NCBI GenBank assembly: GCA_028532985.1
Contig: JANCIK010000007.1
Coordinates: 1,364,001 to 1,428,000, forward strand
Source of the DNA: Stropharia rugosoannulata
Lineage: Eukaryota > Basidiomycota > Agaricomycetes > Agaricales > Strophariaceae
DNA: 64,000 bases
Direction of reading: 5' to 3'
Under the pieces are notes generated by a model. That model had not been told where the DNA came from and made no database searches. It worked only from the letters and a program-made list of their open reading frames with translations. Position numbers and translations under genes: made by a program. Numbering within the stretch: position 1 is the stretch's first letter; every line of letters starts with the position of its first letter. This document shows, one piece after another, positions 1 through 12,742 of the stretch.

Positions 1-1180
1 TGCCTTCGTTGGCAGACATGATGAGACCACTGCCCGGGACATGATGGATGTCGTTGAGATCAGTGGCGGGCGTTATAGAGGCAAAGTTGGAAGCAGGCTA
101 GATAAAGTGAGCCCCAAAATGCAAAGAATAATCAATGCAGACTTACATCATTTCTATCCCAGATTTTGACGACCTTCTTATCCGCACTCATGACCATCCC
201 ATCGCCAGCCATTCGGCTCCCGCCCTCGATCCAGGTAATATTCTTCACGGGTAAACCGTAACCCTGGTCCTTCATTGCAAATGGCTTAGCAGCGCGTATA
301 TCATAGAGCAAGGTGTGGCCCGTCGAAGTTCCGATAGCGTAAGACAGTCCATCCACCCTTGACGCGATGGCGGTGACACTCAGTACATCGCTCGCAGAAT
401 TCACGGGCATGAGCCGCTCCCGTGGGAGGTGTAGTGTGCCCACACACGAACGCGATCTGGGGTCCCAAAACTGCGTTGTCCCGTTCCCGTCTATCCCAAA
501 TGCAAGCAGGTGGTGCGCGGGGTTGATATCGACAACATTAACTCCCAAAATCTCCCCATCACTTCCCTCATCGAGAGCAAGAGGGGTCATGAACCGGCCC
601 TGGTCCAAATTGAGTCGGTAGACTTCATTGCCCGAGGCAGCGAGATATGTGTCGCACGAGGAAAAGTGATATGCCAGCGCCCGTCCAAAGCGGGGTATTC
701 GCGTCCGGTAGTGGAATCCGCCCTGAGTGTGCAGCTCAATGGTACGATCGTTCTGCAGGTGCACAGTTTTTGTCCAGTCGTCGGACAGGATCTGCAAACG
801 GTGTAATGAGCGTCGAATTGCACGGACACTGGATCAGTGAACAACTCACGCACAACAAAGTCAACGTTCTCTGCGTCCGAATGGCGCTCAAATTTCAAAG
901 ACAGTTGGTCCAGGTCCCAGACACGCATCTGCGGTTTGTAGGTGCCCGTTGCAATGACATGGTGACCGTCGCGGGTCGTTTTTACGCGATTGCTTGCCTC
1001 CGGGAACTCGAATCCCTGGATCAACTCGATGCTTCCCTCCATGCGCTCCTTGATAATTTTCTTTTTCCCCTTCCCTGCCGCAGCTCGTTTGCGAGTGAGC
1101 CAATCCGGTAAGGAGGATGAGGACCCAGCCACAGCACCGTTCACGGTGTACACCCTGACATTGGTCGAGTCAGTGGTCAT
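1..1180 (-). CDS. ENP2: Nucleolar WD40 protein Enp2/NOL10 (5' part, cut by window edge)
   Basis: Predicted exons on the minus strand are 1180..855, 791..147 and 97..1, giving about 356 N-terminal residues; the 3' part lies outside the window. The family acts in the nucleolus on the 90S/SSU pre-rRNA particle for 18S rRNA maturation. The protein opens with the family signature: a short beta-strand start followed by the basic motif LTRKRAAAGKGKKK. WD-type repeats follow, with WDLDQLSLKFERH, ILSDDWTKTVHLQ and KIWDR, and then the family-specific TDLNDIHHVPGSGLIMSANE just before the window edge. The introns (854..792 and 146..98) are both phase 0, and joining them restores the conserved VDFV-ILSDDW and DRND-PASNF junctions. 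The start at 1180 is the only ATG that gives the usual N-terminus. The ortholog assignment is firm. Confidence 0.93.
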
Positions 1181-2007
1181 CTTTCCCTTGATGCTTCTTC
1201 AAGCAGAGATTTTTTCGCTGAACAGCAGTCAGCTTTTGTTGAATGAGGGACGTAGTTAGGTGAAAGAAACGAAATTAATTTAGCATGTAACTTTTTTCCC
1301 AGGTCATGTGACCTTCATTTATAAATCTCAATATTACTACTTTCGAGTCTCGACATCTCACTAATGACTAACCCGACCACTTTGTATACGTTCTGGGGAT
1401 GTTATCGTTTTGTGGAGCTATCTCCGTAAACAAGGAGCATTTGACCCAAGATACAGCGCAAGAAGGTCGGCGTCGGTCCATCTTCGAAAGACGACACAGA
1501 AAGAGACCTAGTAGTTGGCGACCATTCGCATTCCTTATACCGAATTTAACACCACGACCAGTCATCCTGCTGTGACTAGTTGGCCCATCCTGGACCCATT
1601 CATTTCATCTATATCCTTTCAGACACGATGTCAACCGCAAGGCTTGCCTTATGTCGAAAAAATATGCTGAGAAGAATCCTTTGGACATTTCTCACCCTTC
1701 GCCGGCCCTCCTCCGAAATGCAAATCACCGGGAAAGTACCCACATCGCCACCGCAAGCATACGTGTCCTCCGGAAAATGTCTGGGTTCGAAGAGTTACCG
1801 GAGAGTCGTGAGTGTCTTTCACGGAGCAGTCCCATTGACCACGTCAGAGGAATAAATATGAAATTTGCATAGGATTGCAAGCATCTTTTTAGTTGGAAGA
1901 CACAACCAATACAACAGTGGTACAGTATGCAACCACCTACTATGTTACCTGGGTCAGAAATAATTTTAGACGGTGTATCATCCAGGGTATAGTATACTAA
2001 ATATCGC
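1181..2007. other. Intergenic region between ENP2 5' end and SURF4 3' end
   Basis: Both flanking genes are on the minus strand, so this holds the ENP2 promoter and the SURF4 3' UTR. Short open frames (for example plus 1651..1872, 73 codons) match no family I know and have no splice partners. I see no RNA gene or repeat. Confidence 0.5.
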
Positions 2008-3251
2008 CTAATAATTCTTCTTCTTCTCATCAACAGACAGACCGCCTACAAAATGAATTAGCCAGTGAAGAGGGGTTGATTCACAGGACAACTTACCGGG
2101 TCCCATATTTACAAGAAGAATCAGTCCACCAACGATGGCTAGAAAGGATAAAATGAGTAAAGATTAAGAAGCAGAGAAAGCTACACACAGAGCGTCTGGA
2201 AGAAGTCGTATCTGCAGGAAACGGCTCAATAAAGCATTGAAGAACACTGACTCAAAAATACGTACTTTAAGAAGTCGCGCGTGGGATGCGCAGAGTGAAC
2301 AGACCACCAGTTGTTGGCGAACACGTTGAATATGCTTAGGACGATGACAAGGAAGGAAGCCGACCACTTGGCCTTGAAACCAACAGCCACCATGATGCAG
2401 GCCGCGAACCCGATGATGGATACAAACACGCGAACAATGCTCCATTCACCTTGAATCATGAAGCCCAGGAAAAGGAAGATAAGCAGCACGCGACCCGCAA
2501 GAAGGAAACTAAAATGGCAACGTTATGGACTTTCCGAGAATCATCAAAGAAGTACGTACTATTTTTTGCGGTCGGTCTCGCTAATGGTAGGCAAGCCTGC
2601 AAAGAATGACTTTCTAGACACCATGGAGTCGCTGAACACCATAAAAAGACCGCCGATGACACTCAGGTTGCGGAGGAAGAAGTTGAGGTCGAAGATGAGG
2701 CCGTATCCGAATCCCTGGATGATGACGACTGCGAGGAGACCGCCAACTGCGTATTCAGTGTGTTTCTTGAGGATAACTGCGTTGGAAGCAACGAGCATGA
2801 CCTGGAGTAAGTCATGAATACGGGGAGAAGGTATGCACTGCAAAAAAAAACTCTGCTCACGATGACATTGAGAATCAGGAATGTATGCGAAAGGCCCCAG
2901 GGGAAATGGCGGTGTCTGACCAGCTTTATAAGTATAATACTCGGGCAAAACAAATACTACGTACGATTGCAAATACCAGATCTGGTCTCCCCACTGCGTA
3001 ACAATACGGAGCGCGTCCTCCAAGAAAGTGACCACAATTAAGAAACGCCCTATCGCCGGCAAATGGGGTTTCAATGGCTGGGAGTAAATTTCGACATTGT
3101 CCTCGACTGTTTTGCTGAAGGCGCGGAGCTTCTCAAGCGGGTCATCCGGGTCCGCCGCGCGGTAGCCAGAGGAGGGCCGCGAGTTCGAAAGGCCATGGGG
3201 GTCGACGCTGTAGTTGGACTGAGGGCGAGCTATGTTGATTCTCGACGACAT
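2008..3251 (-). CDS. ERV29: SURF4/Erv29-family ER cargo receptor
   Basis: Seven exons on the minus strand: 3251..2961, 2923..2861, 2801..2560, 2508..2266, 2211..2189, 2138..2097 and 2045..2008, encoding about 313 residues (Erv29 is about 310). The family is a polytopic ER membrane receptor that loads soluble secretory cargo into COPII vesicles. The N-terminus is a polar cytosolic stretch. Several hydrophobic segments follow, with the family motifs LVRHRHFPWGL, VIIQGFGYG, NNWWSVHS and HPTRDFLKYDFFQTL. The C-terminus ends GPGGLSVDEKKKNY; its lysine cluster is the usual COPI-type retrieval signal of this family. All splice phases close, including a 23-nt exon at 2211..2189 that supplies the YDFFQTL segment. 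The start is the ATG in front of SSRINIARP. The identification is secure. Confidence 0.95.
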
Positions 3252-5474
3252 TGGTGAAGCTTGGAGGAGGAGAACTAACGTGTCAGTACTCCTTGTAGTG
3301 TCACGACGTGGCGGACAGATGACTAAGCAAAACACCGCCCACGGTCATGTTCATGATGCATGAAACCTCTTGGCACCGCCATCATTATTGATGTCGACCA
3401 ATGACATATACACACTTACTACCCAAACGCCGTAGACTGCTTTTGACTGAGGAGGTCTTGGGTTGACTTAGGTTGACTTCCAAGAGCACTAACTGATCTT
3501 GTTGTGCTCTAGACGTCTATTAAATCCATCAAATACGATGACTACCCGGTTACAGCGCGGCTTATGCTTGGCCGGCGCTAAACTCTGCAGCACGACATAT
3601 GAAGAGTGCGTGTAGTGTCCTCTTGAATAAAGGATTTACCTGGTGCGTGCTAAAGGTTATTAGAGGAATGCACGATAAGAAGAAAACAGTATGTTTATCG
3701 CCTCCAGCTCGCAGTTGCGGAGCTTCTGCCGTTGAATTGGAAAACAACTCTGGTTTGTTTATTGCTCGTATGCATGGCGTCTCTACGGTAATTTTTTTAT
3801 AATAAAAAAGCCTCTTAAACAACGATTCAACGCTCAACTGGGACCGTATCGGAGCCTAACGGGACGCCGTGTCTTCGAGGCAGATAACGTGTGCATTTTA
3901 TTCTGCAATTAAGCGATGAGATACGGTGTTATCGACTACTAATGCGTCCGACGTATGGGGAAGTGCGTGAGCGGCTGGCCAGACACGAGCGGTATGGGTA
4001 AAATACCTAGTAATCGACCTGCAACTTAGGGGTAGGGAACATATCACTACGGTGGCGTTTACTCATCATGCATCAGGTGTTCAGATATATTTACCCCTTC
4101 TTCGATCCCGCGAATGTCGAGGGCACACGTCTGCCACGAAAGAGAATAAGCTTGACATGCCCTATAATCTTTACTTCCGATAAGACTTATGTTCCAAAGT
4201 CGCCGTCGGAAGGAGCACAAATAAACAATTTAGGTCTACGTGTTTACACAGAACTCTATCTTCCCTATGGCATGATCAGAGCTATTATTGGAGGGCTGCC
4301 TTTCTCATTATTCACCGCTTGTCACTTGCGACCAAATGATCACCGAGGCCAGACTTAATTTTCACCTTTTAGGGCATGAAAAGCAATAGAAAGCCCGCTA
4401 TACACCCCCACGCCACTAATTGCAAAAGGAGAAGTCGACTCTCGAAAACGTGGTTTAGAATTGCGTGGTCCATTTGTTATCTGCGCGCAGCTCCCCGGGA
4501 GCGATATGCGAGTAGATGTGCCGCTTTCTAATAATTGCCTCCCGCATTAATGGCACTGTACGCTCTTCCCTCACTTATCGATGGTCCTTATTCTAACATT
4601 GGCGAGAAACCGGTTTGCCATTGTCAAGTTTGCCATAATAAGATACGATTGATCAGGAGGATAGTAGATCAGTGATTGAGTTGGCCCGATGCCGTCGATG
4701 GTGTCGGCACCTAGAGTAGAGGAGGCAGTAAAGCTGTAGCAAAAGTCAGAGGTCTGTCTACGTGTCTATACTGTCCGGGGATTCTGTGCACACGCAAAAC
4801 TAAATAATCCTGGGATTCATCAGGTTTTAGATTTTACTGTGGCATCTATCATTTCTTGAAGCCTCGTTAGTTACTGATGTACAGTGATTGCATAATTGAC
4901 ATATCTACTAGTAGGGCGCCTGTTGCATCGCGCCTCTAAACGATTAATCTCAGCTTTACATTTCAAGGATACCTGTCGAGCACAGACAAGCTGATGTGAC
5001 GCCCGCACTGCAAGACAATGTTCATTAAAGCGTCTGCCAGTGGTATCCAACATCCAATATTCCATACCATGTCCAAGCTAAAGGAGCATAAACTCTAAGA
5101 ATACCCTCTATATATTCAAACTCTCTTGCCACGTGTAGGTGGCTTATAATTGCCCACTCCCAACTTCGCATATTAGATTCCGTTGTATTTACCATGTATC
5201 TGGATTTCATATTCTCAGGCGAAGCCATCAGGTATTCCACGCACGTGGAGCAAATTGTTGGCCGCTTGCCAACGCTGGGAGACTAACACGTGGATATAAT
5301 GAAAATAATTGTACAAAGTATCCGGTCGTAAACTTGTCAATATGTTTGTATAGCTCGCGTGAGAAAAAGCCATTAGGAGAAGAAAGTAAAAGAAATCGTG
5401 GACGTTGTCGCTATTTTTCCTGGCCCTGAAACTCAATAGAGAAAAATAAGTAGAAGATAAAATTGGCAAAAGGC
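3252..5474. other. Gene-poor intergenic stretch (2.2 kb)
   Basis: I find no supported gene. The longest frames are under 100 codons, match nothing I recognise and lack splice partners. The region is AT-rich and contains one small direct repeat, GGTTGACTTA/GGTTGACTTC near 3463-3481. It should hold the SURF4 promoter (right of 3251) and the 3' UTR of the F-box gene. Confidence 0.45.
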
Positions 5475-6781
5475 CTATTGATCCAATTCGAAAGAAAGAG
5501 TAATCGGGCGGCCGTCAAGCTTTAGGCGCTTGTTGATCCAACTGGAGACTTCATCTATCCCCGATCCCACGCCGGAAATACAAAAATTCAAATTCCATGC
5601 TGTACTTCTGCTAAGAACGGCGGTAAAATCGTTCCATGGGAAATTGTCTAGCTGGTCTTCGGCACTGACCCATATGTGAAAAATAATCGTTCTCGGCATC
5701 ACATTGAGCGGCAAAGTAGACAGAACACCCGGAATCCAGCTATAGAGCGAGCGGTCACCATGGTCAGCCGCTGACGTCGCTCCGATGGTTGAGAATGATG
5801 GAAACTGATAGAGTGTAATGTGTCTAATGTCAATGGTAGTGAGGCTGGTGTTCCGTGCAAATGAAATTGAATTGACACTGTCATCTGAAAAATAAAAATG
5901 TTACTTTTATTGCATATAAGCCGCGAGTTGAACTCACATTGAAAGGCTCCGGCACCCGAGTCCCCTATCTCAAGGCTCGTTAAAGATTCCCTGAGAGTAA
6001 AAGTAATTCTTCCCAATAAATCCGCTTCTTGTGGTAAAATATCAGGGAGCTTAACAACGTTAAGGGAGGGAAATAGCCGTTGGGAAATGCCTTCAGTGTT
6101 CTCCAGAGCTTTGTCCGAGATGATTCCGTAGAGCAGCCAATTAATGACTACCCTACTATGACAAAAGCTGATGTGTAATTTCTTAAGTGATGATGGTGTT
6201 TGATCCCTTCTAGAGTATTTTTGATATCCACGGCGAAAAAGGGCTTCCCACGAAATTGAGTCGAGACAGAGAATTTCGATGAAAGGGATAGAATCTATCA
6301 GACTTGCAAGCACGCAAAACGACGAAAAATAAATGCTCTGGAAGTTTAGAGCTGTTAAATGACTAGGTATTAGGCCTTCAGTAAAGGCGGCGATCTGAGG
6401 ATGCAGCATCACAAAGTCCCGCGTGAATCGCTGCAGGCAAAGACATCTGATGTTAGGTAAATGAAATACAGAAATTATTACCTGGAAATAATCTATTTTA
6501 CCATGAGATAGGTCTTCAAGAATCACCTTCCGTACATGGTTTTTAATTGACGGTTGAATGGTGAAAAATCGCTGAATATTCGTCGCCGATAATCTTACTT
6601 CGGCGAATAGGTGATTTCGGCAGACCGGTACCCAGGCTTTGCACACTAAGCAGGAAGCTAGGAGGTCATTTTTTGATCCCTGAAGCTGACCAAGAATAGT
6701 TTCGAATATCTCCAAAGGCACACTGCTGGTAACTCGAAGAGGAAAAGAGATGGTCGGGCATCGACTCGGACTGGTATCCAT
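5475..6781 (-). CDS. F-box protein with leucine-rich-like C-terminal region
   Basis: Two exons on the minus strand, 6781..5938 and 5884..5475, give about 417 residues. The intron is 53 nt, 5937..5885, and splicing in phase 1 joins two long frames. Residues about 15-60 form an F-box of the Agaricomycete type: VPLEIFETILGQLQ, then a helix with CLVCKAWVPVCRNHLF. The rest shows the irregular leucine- and isoleucine-rich spacing common in these proteins, such as HLPNIRCLCLQRF and SLKKLHISFCHSR. F-box proteins are substrate adaptors of SCF ubiquitin ligases; the substrate cannot be inferred. This family is hugely expanded and fast evolving in mushrooms. It is intact, unlike the F-box relic at 60973. 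Confidence 0.82.
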
Positions 6782-7290
6782 GATGGCGAGCGGTAAGGGT
6801 AACTCCAGACTAAGATATAGGCTGATTCATGTATCTCTGCTTTTATGCTAGAAGCCTTTCAGCTCTGGCCTTCAATGAACAAAGTACAACTAGAACAAGG
6901 CCATACTTGGGTTTGTTGGATGGCTATTTACGGCCTCATTTGGGCGCTCTGACCATTGTTTTTTTTTGCGCCGCAGAAGTTCATAAGCAATCCATACTCT
7001 GTGTCAGAAGTACAATGTACTGCTCGAGTCAGAAAACTTGCCCATATATTATTTTATCCGCGAATCGTGCAGGAAAGAGGACCTAGAGTAGACTATTTAT
7101 AGACGTGGGTGTTTGATGATTATTTGGCTGTGATTGACGCGTGCCGGCGTTTGCCTCGCGTAACAAATCGACTGCCTTTGCTAACACCCCCAAACCATCG
7201 CGCTTTCCCATCTGACCACACAGCAGTCTGTTGCCGTCCCCTAAAAACATTAGCCTTTTCACCGGAACGCAAAACCCACGATATACGGCA
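6782..7290. other. Divergent promoter region between F-box gene and MYH1
   Basis: The two flanking genes are transcribed away from each other, so this roughly 510-bp stretch should carry both promoters. An open frame on the plus strand (6829..7086) matches no family. No clear TATA box was recognised. Confidence 0.45.
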
Positions 7291-9502
7291 ATGGCGAAAC
7301 CCCGACGAACTTTGCCGCGCTCGGATTCCGATGCTGACGAGTACCGCGCAGGCTTAGTGTCAGGTTCAGATCCAGACCCAGATTCTGAGTACGACGACGC
7401 GTCAAACCGCGAAAGGTCCAGGAAGCGAATACAAAAGAAGGCGAAAGATGCAAAACCGCGGAAAAAAGCAAAGATTTCGCAAGCTGACGCGCTAGATCCG
7501 CGCCCGTCTGTGCCACAGGATGCCTCCTCTTTGCGGCGCCATGCCAAATCCAGCCATGCGATACGCTCCCCTGTACCAGTCAGAATGGCCCTTCTGGAAT
7601 GGTACAAGACCGTCCATGGCACGCGTGGGATGCCCTGGCGCAAACCGTATGACCCAGCTCTGGGCATAAATGAACGTGCACAAAGAGCCTATGAGGTGCG
7701 AGCATTTACCGGGAATGTACTGCGCATGATTGGCGGATGTGGTGCTAAATGGTCCCCAAAAGGTGTGGATCTCCGAAATTATGTTGCAGCAAACTCAAGT
7801 CGCCACCGTTATTCCTTATTACAATAGGTGGATGGAGAAGTGAGTGCAAACGACAACGTTCAGTCAAATAAGAGTGAATTGAATGATACTTATGCTTTAG
7901 ATTTCCCACCATTCGTGATCTCGTGGGTGTTATTATGTTGTCTTATATGGCACCTTATTCACCACTGAAAACTCAAGGCAAGTGCAACTATAGACGAGGT
8001 TAACGCCCTCTGGAAGGGCCTGGGCTATTACAGTCGCGCAAGTCGGCTACTTGCAGGCGCCCAGAAAGCCGTTGCTGAGTACGGCGGCCTGCTCCCCGAT
8101 AATGCTAAAGACATGGAAGCAAATATCCCTGGAATAGGACGCTACAGTGCCGGCGCAATCTGTTCAATTGCTTACGGTGAACAGGCCCCTGTGGTAGGTT
8201 TCACTTATAGATAGAATGGCGGGAGATTGCCTGCTGAGTTTATGTCGCAGCTTGATGGAAATGTCCACCGCCTCCTTAGCCGGTTTCTCGCCCTACACGC
8301 TCCTCCCAAGGCAAAGGCAACCCTTGACATACTATGGGCGGGGGCTTCTGCCATGGTTGACATACAAAGTGAGTATTGAGTCATTTTGGCAACATTTTCA
8401 ATAGTGCGACATTTAATTTAATCTCAGCACTGTAGATACTCCTGTTGATCCCGCTGCGGTAGCAGCAGATTCTGGATCGCCTTCCCCACAGTACCCGGGA
8501 GACGTCAACCAAGCTCTCATTGAGCTTGGGAGTACCGTATGTAAGGTGCGAGAACCCAGCTGCGAGTCATGTCCCCTCAATCCGTGGTGCCTCGCATATC
8601 AAAAGCATACAGCGAGCATACAATCAGAAGAGGTAAAGTCTCTGAAAACATATAAGCTTATATGACTTGGCTCATTACCTACAGCAGACAAATTCTATAA
8701 TTGATATAGAAGATATATGCGGACTCTGCGAACCTGTGACAGATAATGAGGGAGTCACATCCTACCCAATGAAAGCGCTGCGCAAGAAATCCCGGGAAGA
8801 AATTGATATTGTACATGTCGTAGAGTGGCGGCCCACCCTTAAAAGAGAAGAAAGACAGTTTTTAATGGTCAGAAGGCCGGATACGGGTGAATCTCATGAT
8901 TTAAATCCTAGCTGATTGATAAACTTAACACTATATTTCACCAGGGCTTCTTGCCGGGTTATACGACTTTCCCAGTTCGATTAACGTCTCTGACGCCATT
9001 CTCTCGGGAGATCAGAAGGCCCTTGCTTCAGAAGTATTGGCCAAAATACTCTCGGTTCCCGTACAGCCTTCTTTGAAGGGTCTGCGAAACGAGAAAGACG
9101 GTGGAAACATAGCCATTTCAAGTATTCGCCAGGGCGGGGATATCCTCCATGTCTTCTCACATATCCGAAAGACATATCGCGTGCGATGGGTCCTTTTGCA
9201 GGGTGAGGATAGCCCCCCTGCTATAGTGGAGCACAGCCGAACTTCTCTCCCCGCGAAAAAACGCACAGCGGCGAACCCGAAACCGTCAAAGAGCTCCGCT
9301 GGCACTACCAAGGCCAAAGACCAATCCGGATCACATACTGGCGCCATATGGGTTCCGCTGGATGAAGTTATGAGTACGAAGTGAGTCACCGTGCTGCCGT
9401 GAATGGCGTGGTGCTGTGCTGACTTACCTACGCTTTAGCATGGGAAGCGGTGTTGTCAAAGTGTGGAATGCCGCGAGGTGTTTATGGGAGGATGAAGATT
9501 GA
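7291..9502 (+). CDS. MYH1: Adenine DNA glycosylase (MutY/MUTYH homolog)
   Basis: Nine exons: 7291..7695, 7763..7839, 7901..7922, 7978..8193, 8251..8368, 8436..8632, 8685..8886, 8945..9380 and 9439..9502, giving about 578 residues. The enzyme removes adenine mispaired with 8-oxoguanine in nucleus and mitochondria. A basic, acidic-patch N-terminal extension (about 100 residues, with [13 protein letters not shown]) may include a nuclear signal. The catalytic domain has [13 protein letters not shown] (catalytic Glu), the helix-hairpin-helix [11 protein letters not shown] and [12 protein letters not shown] (catalytic Asp). The 4Fe-4S cluster cysteines have the exact family spacing C-x6-C-x2-C-x5-C in [17 protein letters not shown]. 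The C-terminal Nudix-like 8-oxoG recognition domain is present ([22 protein letters not shown]). The ATG at 7291 precedes AKPRRTLPR; the frame upstream begins only at a TTG. All splice phases close. Function is confident. Confidence 0.95.
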
Positions 9503-10192
9503 TACACGGCTTTTTGCTAATTCAAATCTATCAGAATATACTAGCATCTTAGGAGGATAGATAAGTTACGTACTGTACCCTTTGCTCAGGTCTACACAGG
9601 TTTTTCCTGAAGGCTGATAATGCTTTTGCTATCTCAGAGAATATATTCCCAAATTCTGCAGCTTCACCCTTCCCGGCCTGCAGTGCGATACCTTAATAAC
9701 CATTGTTTTACCCGCATTCAGCACTTACGTTGTGGCATCGGTGATTGGGTGCCCCTTTCTTCCGTGATTTAACGGATAGGTAAGATGGAGTCTATCATAC
9801 AAAATCAAGGACATTGTATGCTTCTGATATGACAAGCCTATGTAATTCAGGAGAAGAAGGTAAGTCTTAAGACATATACAAGTGATCTGGTTGGTTCAAT
9901 AGAGTTACGGCCGAGAAGCAGTCATGAGATGACCAAGACACCCACGAGTGCCTACAAACTGAATGCACTAACCGCGAATCGGGTGAGGACAAGCTGTCAA
10001 GAGGTGTTGCAGTTGTGTTGTAGTGACATTGTCATTGGTCGCCTGCAGGAAGCGGCATTCAGCGGCAATACGGCACGGGCGCTCCGGCTGCCGCGAGCCT
10101 GACGCAAAGCACATGCCGCCGTTCCCACACCGCACACGCGTCGTTGATTCACTTTTCCTCGCGTTCGTCCTCAGCCCCGAATGCAATGAGTC
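9503..10192. other. Intergenic region between MYH1 and the J-protein gene
   Basis: This holds the MYH1 3' UTR and the promoter of the downstream plus-strand gene. Antiparallel open frames around 9968-10361 overlap the start of the real gene and look like chance frames. Nothing else is supported. Confidence 0.45.
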
Positions 10193-12742
10193 ATGTCAGG
10201 CGACAATTATAAGCTGGCGCAGACGGAAAACTATCTCTAGTATGTCCAATTCATTATATATGCGCCACGTAGTCGGTCAACTGACCTTGAGGCGCTGCGA
10301 ACAGTTCCGTACTGAATTTACCGAAGGATGCGTCACAGGCAGAAATCAACGAGAGGCATAGGGCCCTGTCGCTGATATTTCACCCAGACAAGCTAAGAGA
10401 TGACACACTGAGAGAGATCTCGTCAAAAGAGTTCCTGGAGATTCAGAAGGCTTACCAAGGTCAGGAGGGTCATTCGTCGGTGCGGGTTCGCGCAGGATGC
10501 TGACTTGCGCGACCTAGTTCTCTCCGACCCTTTCTTACGGTATTGTCACTCGGCCAGTCGTTGAAATGCCCTTACTCAATTTAACATAGCCAGGTTTATG
10601 ATACACTCGGTGAACTTTGAGTATATGCTGCACGCTTGGGCAGACACTGAAGGCAGATGCAGGTTCGAAAGGTCTGGACCTCAAATGGCCGCCCTACATT
10701 CGTACCAGGCCTAAGGAAGAGGTGTGGGCCGTACCACACATGTTGCCAATGACGACTGAGTATTGGTTTCTAGATTCAAAAAATGATTGAACAGCAAGAA
10801 GTATTGCTGGAACGGCAGAACATCAATCGACATATCCTTTCCAAAGGACGAGTATCCTATTCGTTGGATGCGTCATCTTTGTTTGACTACGAAGATGAAC
10901 CCGACGCCACGTTGCGTGAAAGGGTCTGGGACCGATTGATTAACTTCAAAACAGTAGCCAAGGAAATGAGCTACAGCGTGGAGGTGAACCTATTCTCCCA
11001 ATATCGTAAATAATTACTAAATTGTACCAGAGAAAAATAACTGACAAAACCTCCGTAATCCTAAAAAGTGAAGCCACAAGTCAACGAAGTCGACCTATCT
11101 TTCATTTTCTCGGCACTGTCCGCCATCAAATATCTCCGCGTCTCCTTGCTGCGGTGAGTTTGACTTTGACATTCAATTGTGGTCTTGTTCGTTTTTGCGT
11201 GGTGTTTAAGTGGAGTCCGCAACGCCCAGCTTGCGCCGGCCAAAATTAGCCATGTTTTGGTATCACTAGCGAGTTCACTTGCACATGGTGTAGAAAGGCC
11301 GTTGCAAGCTGGGTGCTCCACCAGAGCAGATCACAATTTAAAAATCTGAGCGCCACTGAATATGTTCACTCCCTTAGGCAAGCATCAATCCACTATTCCC
11401 CTTCACGACGTTTCTTGAGGCAAAATACGAAGACCCCGATAATAAGTTATCGCTGAACACCGGATTAATCTTGGCTAATCCTACAGCTTTCCCTGCAACC
11501 ACTATCTCGTTTTCGCGAAAGTTGTATCATGATTCACCCCATCGTGCGAGCATTACATTGCGCGCTGCGAAAAACCCTTCTCTCTCGTTTCAATTCTCTT
11601 CTCCGCCAACGCTTACCCTGAACGAAGGGGACGGTTTACCGCAGCAGAGCGTCCCGACGACCGCTGGACTAAAATACGCCGTGTTTGATAAAAGTTATGG
11701 GATCACATTCGACCGAATGCTCCCCACAGTTTTCGCAGAGCTGGGACTGTCGCTGATTGAACTCTCCGTTCGGCTAAAGTGCTCAATACATTATGGTCTT
11801 ACCGGAGCCTTGCTAAATATTGCAGCGACCTGGTCTGGGGAGAATACCGAAATCGGTTCGTTCCTCGTGCTCAGCCCTGCGGCTGTGGTGCTAAACTTCG
11901 AGTTGGTCACACCATTTCAATGTTTGTTTGCCCGTACTCACGCACCCGAAGTTTCTCTTACCTCGAGCAGCGCGTGTCCCTGCCGATTATTTTGTCGACT
12001 GAATTCTCGCCATTCCTGATGCTGGGAGCCGTCGTGCTGCCTTCGACAGCCGCAGTGTTAGGTTATCGATTTGTCGTGTTACCGCGCCGTCGTGCACGTC
12101 GCCTACAGTGCGTAAATTCGATAGAGGGTTACGGAGCCGCTTATTCATGCTTTATCCCTCCTACCTACTTAGGCACCTGCGGACATTGAGAAAAGACGTT
12201 GAGGAAAATGCCGACGAACAGAATCATAGAAGCGTCATTGAAGTACTTAGAGGCGCTGTTGAGAAGCAGGTCAGGCTCGAGACTGAGCGGGAAGGTACGT
12301 CATGTTTACTTCTTATATGTGCTTCTCTCGTTTCTGATGTTCGCTGTTTGCACAGGGCTTATCATCCAGGAGGCAAAATATGGAGCGTTGGCCGAGACGG
12401 GCGACGCCACTGAGAATATTTCGCTAGACGTCACTATTCCCCTCCAAGCTCTTGTTCGCCATTCACAGCTGCACATCCCTGGTGGGGATACCAAGGTAAG
12501 GATTGGAACTATAAACTGTGTGCTCATAGTCACCGCGTGACAAATCCCCACAGGCCGCTTTGCAGGGCTTCGCAGACCCTGCTCCTTTCACTCCTAAAAC
12601 CTTACAGATTCGCTACCTCTTCCACGGCCGCCAGCATTATGCGGAGATTCCTGATTACCTGCCTGTTGTGTTACCTCTCGCAGGTGTGTTTCTCATGCAC
12701 ATGATTTCCTGTAGTTACGTCCCTTCTGATGAAGCTGCCTGA
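10193..12742 (+). CDS. DNAJC11: DNAJC11-type mitochondrial J-domain protein
   Basis: Clear exons: 10193..10239, 10305..10459, 10518..10539, 10590..10609, 10657..10721, 10774..10983, 11031..11153, about 11380..11901, 11952..12107, 12173..12294, 12356..12495 and 12554..12742. The N-terminal J-domain reads NYLYSVLNLPKDAS, then SLIFHPDKLRDD with the HPD triplet that stimulates Hsp70. A DnaJ-C11-specific region follows (LDASSLFDYED, TDKTSVILKSEA, GTVRHQISPRL). The C-terminal DUF3395 part shows LPIILSTEFSPF, a hydrophobic segment, ISLDVTIPLQALVRHSQLHI and LQIRYLFHGRQHYAEI. In animals DNAJC11 is a mitochondrial outer-membrane protein linked to MICOS/SAM; the fungal role is inferred from that. Between 11154 and 11380 at least one short exon is expected (frame with SLRRPKLA near 11220-11260) but its borders are unresolved. 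The C-terminal few residues also depend on whether 12675..12705 is an intron. Confidence 0.85.

Noticed and set aside
1580..1872. Two overlapping plus-strand frames (91 and 73 codons) between ENP2 and SURF4
   Set aside because: Short, no family, no splice support; the region is needed for the ENP2 promoter.
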